Source: Atopobium sp. UBA6362 (GTDB taxonomy: Bacteria > Actinomycetota > Coriobacteriia > Coriobacteriales > Atopobiaceae). From it: DNA of 6,332 bases. Position numbers and translations under genes: made by a program. The stretch covers positions 1 to 6,332 of the forward strand of contig DJRK01000080.1 of assembly GCA_002440065.1 (NCBI GenBank), written 5' to 3'. Shown here one piece after another: positions 1 through 5,282 of this stretch. The first letter of the stretch is position 1, and each line of letters begins with the position of its first letter. The notes under the pieces were generated by a model that was given only the letters and a program-made list of their open reading frames with translations, was not told where the DNA came from and searched no databases.

Positions 1-102
1 TCCATGAAGGCCGCCGCCGAGACCCTCGGCACCGAGGTCGAGGTCAAGCCTCTCCCCGAGTCCGAGAAGCCGGCCGAGGCCGAGGAGACCACCGAGGAGT
101 AG
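1..102 (+). CDS. C-terminal end of an unidentified protein (5' truncated)
   Basis: Frame 1 is open from the window edge to a TAG at 100-102 and gives 33 residues. Codon use is strongly C/G-ending, like the downstream genes, which supports real coding sequence. The visible part reads Ser-Met-Lys-Ala-Ala-Ala-Glu, then a short Val/Lys stretch (VEVKPLPE), and ends in a Glu/Ala/Thr/Pro-rich acidic tail (AEETTEE). Such a tail is probably disordered and tells nothing about function. No domain can be recognised. A strong hairpin starts 34 bases after the stop, so this gene most likely ends its own transcript and is not part of the transporter operon. Confidence 0.75.
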   Translation, partial: SMKAAAETLGTEVEVKPLPESEKPAEAEETTEE

Positions 103-135
103 ATCGTTCCCCGCGGCTCCCATCCGAGCTAAGCA

Positions 136-172
136 AAGAAGACCGTTCCCGCGAGCCGGGGGCGGTCTTCTT
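136..172 (+). terminator. Rho-independent-type terminator hairpin
   Basis: The arms AAGAAGACCG (136-145) and CGGTCTTCTT (163-172) are perfectly complementary over 10 bp. The stem can extend inward through two G-U and three G-C pairs (146-150 with 158-162), leaving a short loop. The T-rich part lies within the 3' arm rather than after it, and the A-rich 5' arm mirrors it, so the element could also work on the minus strand. It sits just after the stop of the truncated gene and separates it from the transporter operon. Confidence 0.8.
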
Positions 173-237
173 CGTATACCCCTGTTCTGTGGCGCAAACC
201 TAAGACGGGAACAGCCCTCCGGGATGCAAAGCTACGA

Positions 238-255
238 ATCGTTCAATATAACGAT
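238..255. promoter_or_regulatory. Candidate operator dyad over a -10-like box
   Basis: ATCGTT (238-243) and AACGAT (250-255) form a perfect inverted repeat with a 6-base AT-rich spacer, giving an 18-bp dyad typical in size for a dimeric repressor. A TATAAC hexamer (247-252), one base from the -10 consensus, lies inside it. A matching -35 is poor: ATGCAA at 224-229 matches 3 of 6 bases. No regulator gene is in the window, so the assignment is inference. Confidence 0.35.
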
Positions 256-340
256 CAAAGCAGCCATATATGCACAACCGCTAGCCCGGCTATAGCTCAA
301 TCAGATAACAAAGCATCGACGACAGATGCCTATTCAAGCC

Positions 341-373
341 GCGAACACTTTTCTAGGATAAAAAGTGTTTCGC
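341..373. promoter_or_regulatory. AT-rich 12-bp dyad with TAGGAT in its loop
   Basis: AACACTTTT (344-352) pairs perfectly with AAAAGTGTT (361-369). Adding GCG (341-343) with CGC (371-373) extends this to 12 bp with one bulged T at 370. The 8-base loop CTAGGATA contains TAGGAT (354-359), a plausible actinobacterial -10 box, although its -35 position (TATTCA, 331-336) is weak. It can be read as a DNA operator overlapping a promoter, or as an RNA hairpin if transcription starts upstream. The perfect arms make chance less likely, but which reading is right cannot be told from sequence. Confidence 0.4.
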
Positions 374-396
374 ACAGATGTCTCAGCGGCAGGTAG

Positions 397-492
397 ACGG
401 GTTGGTTTGTTAAGCCGTGTTACAAGGCGCGACAAACACCAAGGTTCATCTAATAATGTTGGGGCACCCTTTAAGCCCGGTTCAAAACCCGT
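397..492 (+). ncRNA. Possible structured 5' leader (three-way junction)
   Basis: Hand folding suggests a closing helix ACGGGTT (397-403) with AACCCGT (486-492), 7 bp. It encloses two hairpins. The first pairs GG-TTTGT (404-410) with ACAAA-CC (432-436, 439-440), with GCC (414-416) and GGC (426-428) further in. The second pairs GGGC (462-465) with GCCC (475-478). The second loop contains CCTTT (468-472), complementary to the AAAGG SD sequence at 532-536 of the downstream gene, so it could form a pseudoknot that hides the ribosome site. No known riboswitch consensus matches. This is a manual fold with no covariation evidence. Confidence 0.35.
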
Positions 493-495
493 GCG

Positions 496-520
496 CTGCG
501 CGAGCCACAAGGCCGCGCAG
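496..520 (+). promoter_or_regulatory. GC-rich leader hairpin just before the SD sequence
   Basis: CTGCGCG (496-502) pairs with CGCGCAG (514-520). GCC (504-506) pairs with GGC (511-513) across one bulged A (503), closing an ACAA tetraloop. That gives 10 mostly G-C pairs ending 11 bases before the SD core. No T-tract follows, so it is not an intrinsic terminator. More likely it is part of the folded leader or protects the mRNA 5' region. Confidence 0.5.
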
Positions 521-530
521 GGATCTACCA

Positions 531-536
531 GAAAGG
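531..536 (+). promoter_or_regulatory. SD sequence of the binding-protein gene
   Basis: GAAAGG (531-536) lies 7 bases before the ATG at 544 and fixes that start. The AAAGG core is the part complementary to the leader loop at 468-472. Confidence 0.8.
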
Positions 537-543
537 TTCGTTC

Positions 544-2160
544 ATGATTTCTCGTCGCAACTTCCTCAAGGGCTCGGCCGCCACGGCTGCCGTCGCCACC
601 TTGGCCGCCTGTGGCGGTTCCTCCGACGCTGGCTCCACCGATTCCGGCTCCAAGAAGAAGATCCTGCGCTTCGGCCAGTCCAACGCCAAGCTCGGCCTGG
701 ACATGCAGAAGTCCACGAACTCCGGCTCCTCCTCCATCTCCGAGGCCATCTTCGAGGCCCCGCTGCGCTGGACCGAGGACAACGAGCTCGTCCCCTGCCT
801 CCTCAAGGAGATCCCGACCTTCGAGGCCGACGGCGTGACGCTGCACTGCGAGCTCAAGGAGGGCATCAAGTGCCACGACGGCTCCACCCTCACCGCCAAT
901 GACGTGAAGTACACCTTCGAGCGCATGTTCAAGCCCGAGACGGCCGGCAAGTCGACCTATATGTACGACAAGATCAAGGGCGCCAAGGAGATGCTCGCCG
1001 GCACCGCCACCGAGCTCGAGGGCCTCACCGTGGAGGACGACACCCACTTCACCTTCGTCCTGACCGACCCCATGATCACCTTCGTGAACAACCTGGGCAT
1101 CTCCTACGCCCAGATCTTCCCCAAGGACGCATGCGAGAAGGCAGGCGACAAGTGGGGCTGGGGCACCGACTGCGTGGGCACCGGCAAGTACAAGGTCGTC
1201 GAGAACGACGACACCACCGAGGTCAAGCTCGAGAAGTTCGCCGACTACCACGACGGCGAGCCCGCCCTCGATGAGCTCGACATCATCTACTACGACGACA
1301 ACAACACCAAGCTCATGGCCTGGAAGAACGGCGACATCGACTGGTGCGACCTCTCGCCCGAGCTCCTTTCCCAGTACCAGAACGACCCGGACATGAAGGA
1401 CGCCATCACCCTCTACGACACCCTGGGCGTCCACTTCGTGAACCTGAACCTCCAGAGCGACAACCTCAAGGACGCCAAGGTCCGCGAGGCCCTCTCGCTC
1501 GCCATCGACCGTCAGGCCCTCATCGACAACACGCTCTCCGGCGCCGGCTCCCCCGCCGGCTGCTGGCTGGCTCCCGCGACCCCGGGCCACGACGACTCCG
1601 CGACCCTCGACTACGACCCCGAGAAGGCCAAGCAGCTCCTCTCCGAGGCCGGCGTCTCCAACCTCACCCTCGACTGCAAGATCCGCAAGGGCCAGTACGA
1701 GAAGTACATGACGGTCGTCCAGTCCTACTGGAAGGAGATCGGCGTCACGCTGAACCTCTCCGTCGAGGACAACGGCGTCTGGTCCTCCGACTGGGCCGAC
1801 GGCAACCTCGAGACCACGGCCCTCGGCTGGTTCCCGCTCTACGCCGACGCCGATAACCACATGTACACCTACTTCTACAGCGAGAACGCCGCCAAGAAGT
1901 CCAGCTTCTACAACAACGCCGAGGTCGACAAGCTCATGAGCGACGCCCGCGTGTCGCAGGACAAGGACGAGCGCGCCTCCCTGTACAAGCAGGCCGACCA
2001 CATCATCGTCCACGAGGACTGGGCGACCATCCCGCTGTTCTGGCCCAAGAACGCCTTCGTCGCGAAGTCCTACGTCAAGAACGCGAAGGTCGGCAACCTG
2101 ATCTACCACTTCTTCGATCTGGACATCGACACCTCCGACGCGAACTACACCACCGCCTAA
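544..2160 (+). CDS. Peptide-type ABC transporter substrate-binding lipoprotein (SBP_bac_5 family)
   Basis: This 538-residue protein is the extracellular ligand receptor of the importer encoded downstream. The N-terminus has a near-ideal twin-arginine motif (SRRNFLK, residues 3-9), a short Ala-rich hydrophobic stretch, and a lipobox LAAC with the lipidated Cys at 23. The protein should therefore be Tat-exported and membrane-anchored. A Gly/Ser-rich linker (about 24-37) leads into an OppA/DppA-like domain. Family landmarks are VREALSLAIDR (313-323) and YDPEKAKQLL (357-366). Length is normal for OppA. The mature part has eight further cysteines (85, 102, 110, 197, 210, 268, 340, 378). The start is set by the SD at 531-536. 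Peptide is the likeliest ligand, but the same fold binds nickel chelates, glutathione or sugars, so I give no gene symbol. Confidence 0.95.
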   Translation: MISRRNFLKGSAATAAVATLAACGGSSDAGSTDSGSKKKILRFGQSNAKLGLDMQKSTNSGSSSISEAIFEAPLRWTEDNELVPCLLKEIPTFEADGVTLHCELKEGIKCHDGSTLTANDVKYTFERMFKPETAGKSTYMYDKIKGAKEMLAGTATELEGLTVEDDTHFTFVLTDPMITFVNNLGISYAQIFPKDACEKAGDKWGWGTDCVGTGKYKVVENDDTTEVKLEKFADYHDGEPALDELDIIYYDDNNTKLMAWKNGDIDWCDLSPELLSQYQNDPDMKDAITLYDTLGVHFVNLNLQSDNLKDAKVREALSLAIDRQALIDNTLSGAGSPAGCWLAPATPGHDDSATLDYDPEKAKQLLSEAGVSNLTLDCKIRKGQYEKYMTVVQSYWKEIGVTLNLSVEDNGVWSSDWADGNLETTALGWFPLYADADNHMYTYFYSENAAKKSSFYNNAEVDKLMSDARVSQDKDERASLYKQADHIIVHEDWATIPLFWPKNAFVAKSYVKNAKVGNLIYHFFDLDIDTSDANYTTA

Positions 2161-2187
2161 GAGGCAGCTGAGCAGAGCTGATACGGA

Positions 2188-2218
2188 CGTCCCGGCGCGG
2201 GTTTGGAGCGCCGGGACG
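2188..2218 (+). terminator. Intercistronic hairpin (partial terminator or mRNA stabiliser)
   Basis: CGTCCCGGCGC (2188-2198) and GCGCCGGGACG (2208-2218) pair perfectly over 11 bp around a 9-base loop, 27 bases after the binding-protein stop. Only a weak T-run follows (GTGTTTG), so full termination is unlikely. In binding-protein transporter operons, such hairpins are known to stabilise the upstream message or attenuate read-through, making the receptor more abundant than the membrane subunits. The rest of the 130-base gap, up to 2290, holds only the next SD sequence as far as I can see. Confidence 0.7.
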
Positions 2219-2290
2219 CTCCCGTGTTTGAGGGGCGAAGCTGAAAGAGGGGTTGAATCGGCGCGCCCACGTAAGAAAGGAAACGAGAGG

Positions 2291-3226
2291 ATGAGGGACT
2301 ATCTCATCAAGAGGGTCTTGTTGGCCATCGGCGTAATCTTCGCCATCAGCGCCATCACCTTCTTCGTGCTCAACATCGTGCCGGGCGACCCCGTGCGCGT
2401 CATGGTGGGCGACATGGCCGACGAGGCCACGATCCAGCGTATCCGCGAGCAGATGGGCCTGAACAAGCCCGTGGTCGAGCAGTACGCGAGCTGGCTCGGC
2501 AACATGCTCCACGGCGACTTCGGCACGTCCTACGCGCAGCGCAAGTCCGTTGCGCTCCTCATGGGCCAGGCCTTCAGCGTGACGGCCAAGCTCGCCGGCT
2601 TCGCCTACATCTTCGCCCTTATCCTGGGCCTCACCGTGGGCGTCGTCGCCGCCGTGAACCACGGCCGCGCCGCCGACCGCATCCTGATGTCGCTCTCCAT
2701 CTTCGGCATCTCGGCCCCCGCGTTCTGGATGGCCGTCATCCTGCAGATCGTCTTTGCCCTGGGGCTCAAGTGGTTCCCGCTCTCGGGCATCAAGACCTGG
2801 CAGGCGTTCGTGCTGCCTACCTGCGCCCTCGGTATCCGCTACGCGGCCTCGATTGCCCGCGTGACGCGCACCTCCATGCTCGAGGTCCTCTCGCAGGACT
2901 TCATGCGCACGGCCGAGGCCAAGGGTGTGAAGAAGTGGGTCATCATCCTCAAGCACGGCCTGCGCAACGCCCTCATCCCCATCATTACCATCGCGGGCAC
3001 GCAGCTCGGCGACATCTTCACGGGCTCCATCCTGATCGAGTCCATCTTTGGCATGCCGGGCATGGGCAAGCTGCTCCTTGACGCCATCAACGCCCGCGAC
3101 CTGCCGCTCATTCAGGGCGGCGTCATGTACATCGCACTCATCTGCGTCGTGGTCTACCTCGTCGTCGATATCCTCTACGGCGTCGCCGACCCGCGCATCC
3201 GACTCGGAGAGGAGGCCGCGGAGTAA
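2291..3226 (+). CDS. oppB: ABC transporter permease, OppB/DppB family
   Basis: This 311-residue inner-membrane protein forms half of the translocation channel with the next permease. It opens with the usual MRDYLIKR leader into a first membrane helix (about 9-30), followed by the family-typical PGDP (31-34) and HGDFGTSY (74-81). About six membrane helices are expected. The cytoplasmic EAA coupling loop is at about 207-230 (TAEAKGV, then ILKHGLRNALIP) and looks canonical; it docks onto an ATPase subunit. The frame stays open upstream to a TTG at 2228, but the ATG at 2291 has a good SD (AAAGGA, 2277-2282) and matches the family N-terminus, so I chose it. The stop codon overlaps the next start by one base. 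DppB, NikB and GsiC belong to the same family, so the substrate is not fixed. Confidence 0.95.
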   Translation: MRDYLIKRVLLAIGVIFAISAITFFVLNIVPGDPVRVMVGDMADEATIQRIREQMGLNKPVVEQYASWLGNMLHGDFGTSYAQRKSVALLMGQAFSVTAKLAGFAYIFALILGLTVGVVAAVNHGRAADRILMSLSIFGISAPAFWMAVILQIVFALGLKWFPLSGIKTWQAFVLPTCALGIRYAASIARVTRTSMLEVLSQDFMRTAEAKGVKKWVIILKHGLRNALIPIITIAGTQLGDIFTGSILIESIFGMPGMGKLLLDAINARDLPLIQGGVMYIALICVVVYLVVDILYGVADPRIRLGEEAAE

Positions 3227-4182
3227 TGGGACTTCTTTCCAGCGACAAGAACGACTCCCGCGTCCAGAAGGCCGAGCGCGTGGCCGCCGACGCTTCCGCC
3301 GCCATCGCGGAGGACAAGGCCAAGGGCGGCAAGAAGCGCGCCCAGAGCTACTGGGCCGTGTCTTGGAACATCTTCAAGAAGAACAAGCTCGGCATGTTCT
3401 GCCTCGTCGTCGTGGCCATCCTGTGCTTCGTCGCCGTCTTCGCGCCGCTGCTGGCGCCCTATGACCCCGACGCGCAGGAGATCACGAACATGCTCCAGGC
3501 CCCCGGCGGCGCCCACCTCTTCGGCACCGACGAGTACGGCCGCGACATCCTCTCGCGCATCATCTACGGCTGCCGCATCAGTCTTTCCGTCGGCGTGGTC
3601 TCGCAGCTCATCGCCCTTCTCATCGGCTTCACCATGGGCGTGCTCGCGGGCTACTTCGGCGGCAAGGTCGACGCCGTGATCTCCTTCGTGATCCAGGTCT
3701 TCTCGAGCTTCCCGTTCTTGCTCTTCGCCATCGTCGTGATGTTCGCCATGGGCCCCGGCCTCGTGAACCTCTACGTGGCGCTGGGGCTTCTGGGCTGGAC
3801 CTCGACCGCGCGCCTCGTCCGCGGCGACGTCATGCGCCTCAAGGGCTCCGAGTACATCCAGAGCTGCATCCTCTCCGGCGGCAAGCCCGTGCGCATCATC
3901 ATGAAGCACCTGCTGCCCAACTGCGTCTCCACCCTCATCGTCGTCTCCACGCTCGGCATCCCGAACGCGATCCTCTCCGAGGCGTCGCTCTCGTTCCTGG
4001 GCCTGGGCGTCCAGCCGCCCATGAGCTCGTGGGGCCAGATGATCTCGGCCGCGCAGCCCTATATCCAGACCAGCACGTTCTACAGCGTCATCCCCGGCAT
4101 CGCCATCATCATCACCGTTATGGCCTTCAACCTGCTGGGCGACGCGCTGCGCGACGCGCTCGACCCCAAGATGCGTTCCTAG
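3226..4182 (+). CDS. oppC: ABC transporter permease, OppC/DppC family
   Basis: This 318-residue protein is the second channel subunit. Residues 1-45 are a soluble Ala/Lys/Glu-rich segment, longer than in many relatives. The OppC N-terminal region then begins at WNIFKKNKLG, the first membrane helix spans about 57-73, and the hallmark FGTDEYGRDILSR lies at 99-111. The EAA loop (about 209-232) keeps the second half, IIMKHLLPN. Its first half reads QSCILSGG where relatives usually have EAARALGA, so the conserved Glu is a Gln here (residue 212) while the central Gly is kept. The sequence ends in the typical GDALRDALDPK. Start and stop overlap as TAATG with oppB, indicating translational coupling; AGGAGG at 3210-3215 provides a ribosome site. 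Confidence 0.95.
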   Translation: MGLLSSDKNDSRVQKAERVAADASAAIAEDKAKGGKKRAQSYWAVSWNIFKKNKLGMFCLVVVAILCFVAVFAPLLAPYDPDAQEITNMLQAPGGAHLFGTDEYGRDILSRIIYGCRISLSVGVVSQLIALLIGFTMGVLAGYFGGKVDAVISFVIQVFSSFPFLLFAIVVMFAMGPGLVNLYVALGLLGWTSTARLVRGDVMRLKGSEYIQSCILSGGKPVRIIMKHLLPNCVSTLIVVSTLGIPNAILSEASLSFLGLGVQPPMSSWGQMISAAQPYIQTSTFYSVIPGIAIIITVMAFNLLGDALRDALDPKMRS

Positions 4183-4197
4183 GGGAGGGGAGAGATA

Positions 4198-5277
4198 ATG
4201 TCTGAAACCAACGTTTCCCTGAACGCCGAGAAGCGCGCCGAGGTCGCCGACGAGATCGAGGCCAAGGTCGCGAAGGCCCGGCAAGCCGACGTCCTTCTCG
4301 ACGTGGACGACCTGTGCGTCACCCTCTTCACCGAGGACGGCGAGCTGCCCGCCATCCGCCACCTGAGCTTCGTCATGCGCAAGGGCGAGACCCTTGCCGT
4401 CGTGGGCGAGTCCGGCTGCGGCAAGTCCATGACCGCGCTCTCCATCATGGGCCTTCTGCCCCAGCCCCCCGCGAAGATCGTGGGCGGCTCCATCAACCTC
4501 GAGGGCACCGACCTCGCCAAGCTCTCCCGCGACGAGATGCGCGCCTACCGCGGGTCGAAGATCGGCATGATCTTCCAGGAGCCCATGACCTCGCTCAACC
4601 CGGTCATGCGCGCCGGCGAGCAGATCCGCGAGGGCATCCTCGTCCACAACCCCAAGATGAGCAAGAAGGACGCCGACGCCCGCGCCCTCGAGATGATCAA
4701 GCTCGTGGGCATCCCGGCCCCCGAGAAGGTCTTCAAGAGCTACCCGCACGAGCTCTCCGGCGGCATGCGCCAGCGCGTCATGATCGCCATGGCGCTCGCG
4801 TGCCAGCCGAACCTGCTCATCTGCGACGAGCCCACCACGGCCCTCGACGTGACGATCCAGGCGCAGATCCTGCAGCTCATCGACCGTATGCGCTCCGAGC
4901 TCGGCACGGCCGTCATGCTCATCACGCACGACATGGGCGTCGTGTCCGAGATGGCCGACTGGGTCGCCGTCATGTACGCCGGCCACCTCGTGGAGTACAC
5001 CACCGCGGGCGAGCTCTTCACGAACCCCAAGCACCCGTACTCCATCGGCCTCATCAACTCCATCCCGTCCATGGACGACGCCGTCGAGAAGCTCTACGCG
5101 ATCCCCGGCAACGTGCCCATGCTCAACGAGCTGCCCACCGGCTGCCCGTTCCACCCGCGCTGCCCCTACGCCAAGGACGTGTGCCGCGCCGAGTGCCCGC
5201 ACGTGGCCCCTCTCAACGGGGACGAGAACCACACCGTGGCCTGCTGGATGTTCGATTCCAAGAAATGGGGGGAGTAG
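4198..5277 (+). CDS. oppD: Peptide ABC transporter ATP-binding protein, OppD/DppD family
   Basis: This 359-residue cytoplasmic ATPase powers the importer together with the OppF-like partner. A charged extension of about 31 residues precedes the ABC domain. Motifs are all canonical: Walker A GESGCGKS (70-77), Q-loop Gln127, signature LSGGMRQR (186-193), Walker B LLICDE with catalytic Glu211, and switch His244. The C-terminal oligopeptide-transporter domain (from about 270) contains HPYSIGL and a Cys set at 316, 322, 329 and 349 (C-x5-C-x6-C, then a distal Cys), the pattern that holds a [4Fe-4S] cluster in Opp/Dpp ATPases. A very strong purine-rich SD (GGGAGGGGAG from 4183) supports the ATG at 4198, 15 bases after oppC. 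The OppD versus DppD assignment is by position and length only. Confidence 0.95.
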   Translation: MSETNVSLNAEKRAEVADEIEAKVAKARQADVLLDVDDLCVTLFTEDGELPAIRHLSFVMRKGETLAVVGESGCGKSMTALSIMGLLPQPPAKIVGGSINLEGTDLAKLSRDEMRAYRGSKIGMIFQEPMTSLNPVMRAGEQIREGILVHNPKMSKKDADARALEMIKLVGIPAPEKVFKSYPHELSGGMRQRVMIAMALACQPNLLICDEPTTALDVTIQAQILQLIDRMRSELGTAVMLITHDMGVVSEMADWVAVMYAGHLVEYTTAGELFTNPKHPYSIGLINSIPSMDDAVEKLYAIPGNVPMLNELPTGCPFHPRCPYAKDVCRAECPHVAPLNGDENHTVACWMFDSKKWGE

Positions 5278-5282
5278 CTTTG
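5267..5282 (+). promoter_or_regulatory. SD and TTG start that set the oppF N-terminus
   Basis: GGGGGAG (about 5268-5274) lies inside the last codons of oppD, 5-6 bases before a TTG at 5280-5282 in the oppF frame. The next candidate, ATG at 5298, lacks a comparable SD. The spacing therefore favours initiation at TTG, coupled to oppD termination at 5277. Confidence 0.6.

Larger units (their letters stand above)
173..543 (+). promoter_or_regulatory. Long non-coding upstream region of the transporter operon
   Basis: These 371 bases between the terminator and the binding-protein start have visibly lower GC than the genes and no reading frame with the local codon bias. The region should hold the operon promoter and a 5' leader. 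No TTGACA-type -35 box stands out. The -10-like hexamers seen are TATAAC (247-252), GATAAC (304-309) and TAGGAT (354-359). Two dyads and several possible RNA hairpins are listed separately. A further weak inverted repeat, CTGTTC (182-187) with GAACAG (209-214), is too short to call. No T-box motif or known riboswitch consensus was recognised. Confidence 0.6.

Noticed and set aside
284..340. tRNA-like stretch: GCCCGG, then TAGCTCAATCAG and a 5-bp/7-base hairpin at 313-329
   Set aside because: It resembles a D-arm plus anticodon arm, but the D-stem and anticodon stem need the same bases, U33 is missing and no T-arm or acceptor 3' strand follows. At most it is a decayed fragment.
476..492. GGTTCAAAACC, resembling a tRNA T-arm
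   Set aside because: The stem has two mismatches out of five and no matching tRNA body precedes it. The bases fit better in the leader helix with 397-403.
397..520. T-box or known riboswitch in the leader
   Set aside because: The T-box consensus (AGGGTGGNACCGCG) is absent and I recognise no TPP, purine, glycine, SAM, lysine or cobalamin core. An Infernal scan would settle it.
365..547. 60-codon upstream ORF (GTG start) ending in an ATGA overlap with the binding-protein start
   Set aside because: The overlap and an AGGA at 355-358 are tempting for translational coupling. However, codon use shows none of the strong C/G third-position bias of the real genes, the peptide has no recognisable domain, and the binding-protein gene has its own SD. 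Ribosome profiling or conservation of the frame would reopen it.
334..2109. 591-codon open frame on the minus strand opposite the binding-protein gene
   Set aside because: Its translation is Val/Leu/Gly/Asp/Glu-rich and low in complexity. That is what the antisense frame of a gene with nearly all C/G third positions gives. The plus-strand frame encodes a clear SBP_bac_5 protein.
2228..2290. 21-residue N-terminal extension of OppB from TTG 2228
   Set aside because: It would be polar and basic, it lacks an SD sequence, and ATG 2291 has a good SD and matches the usual OppB N-terminus.
3175..5232. 685-codon open frame on the minus strand opposite oppC and oppD
   Set aside because: Same cause: repetitive His/Ala/Asp/Glu/Val-rich composition with no domain, lying entirely opposite conserved transporter genes.
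4314..5279. Possible long N-terminal extension of OppF running through oppD
   Set aside because: The upstream part is an Arg/Pro/His-rich +1-frame shadow of oppD. The ABC domain begins right after TTG 5280, which has its own SD sequence.
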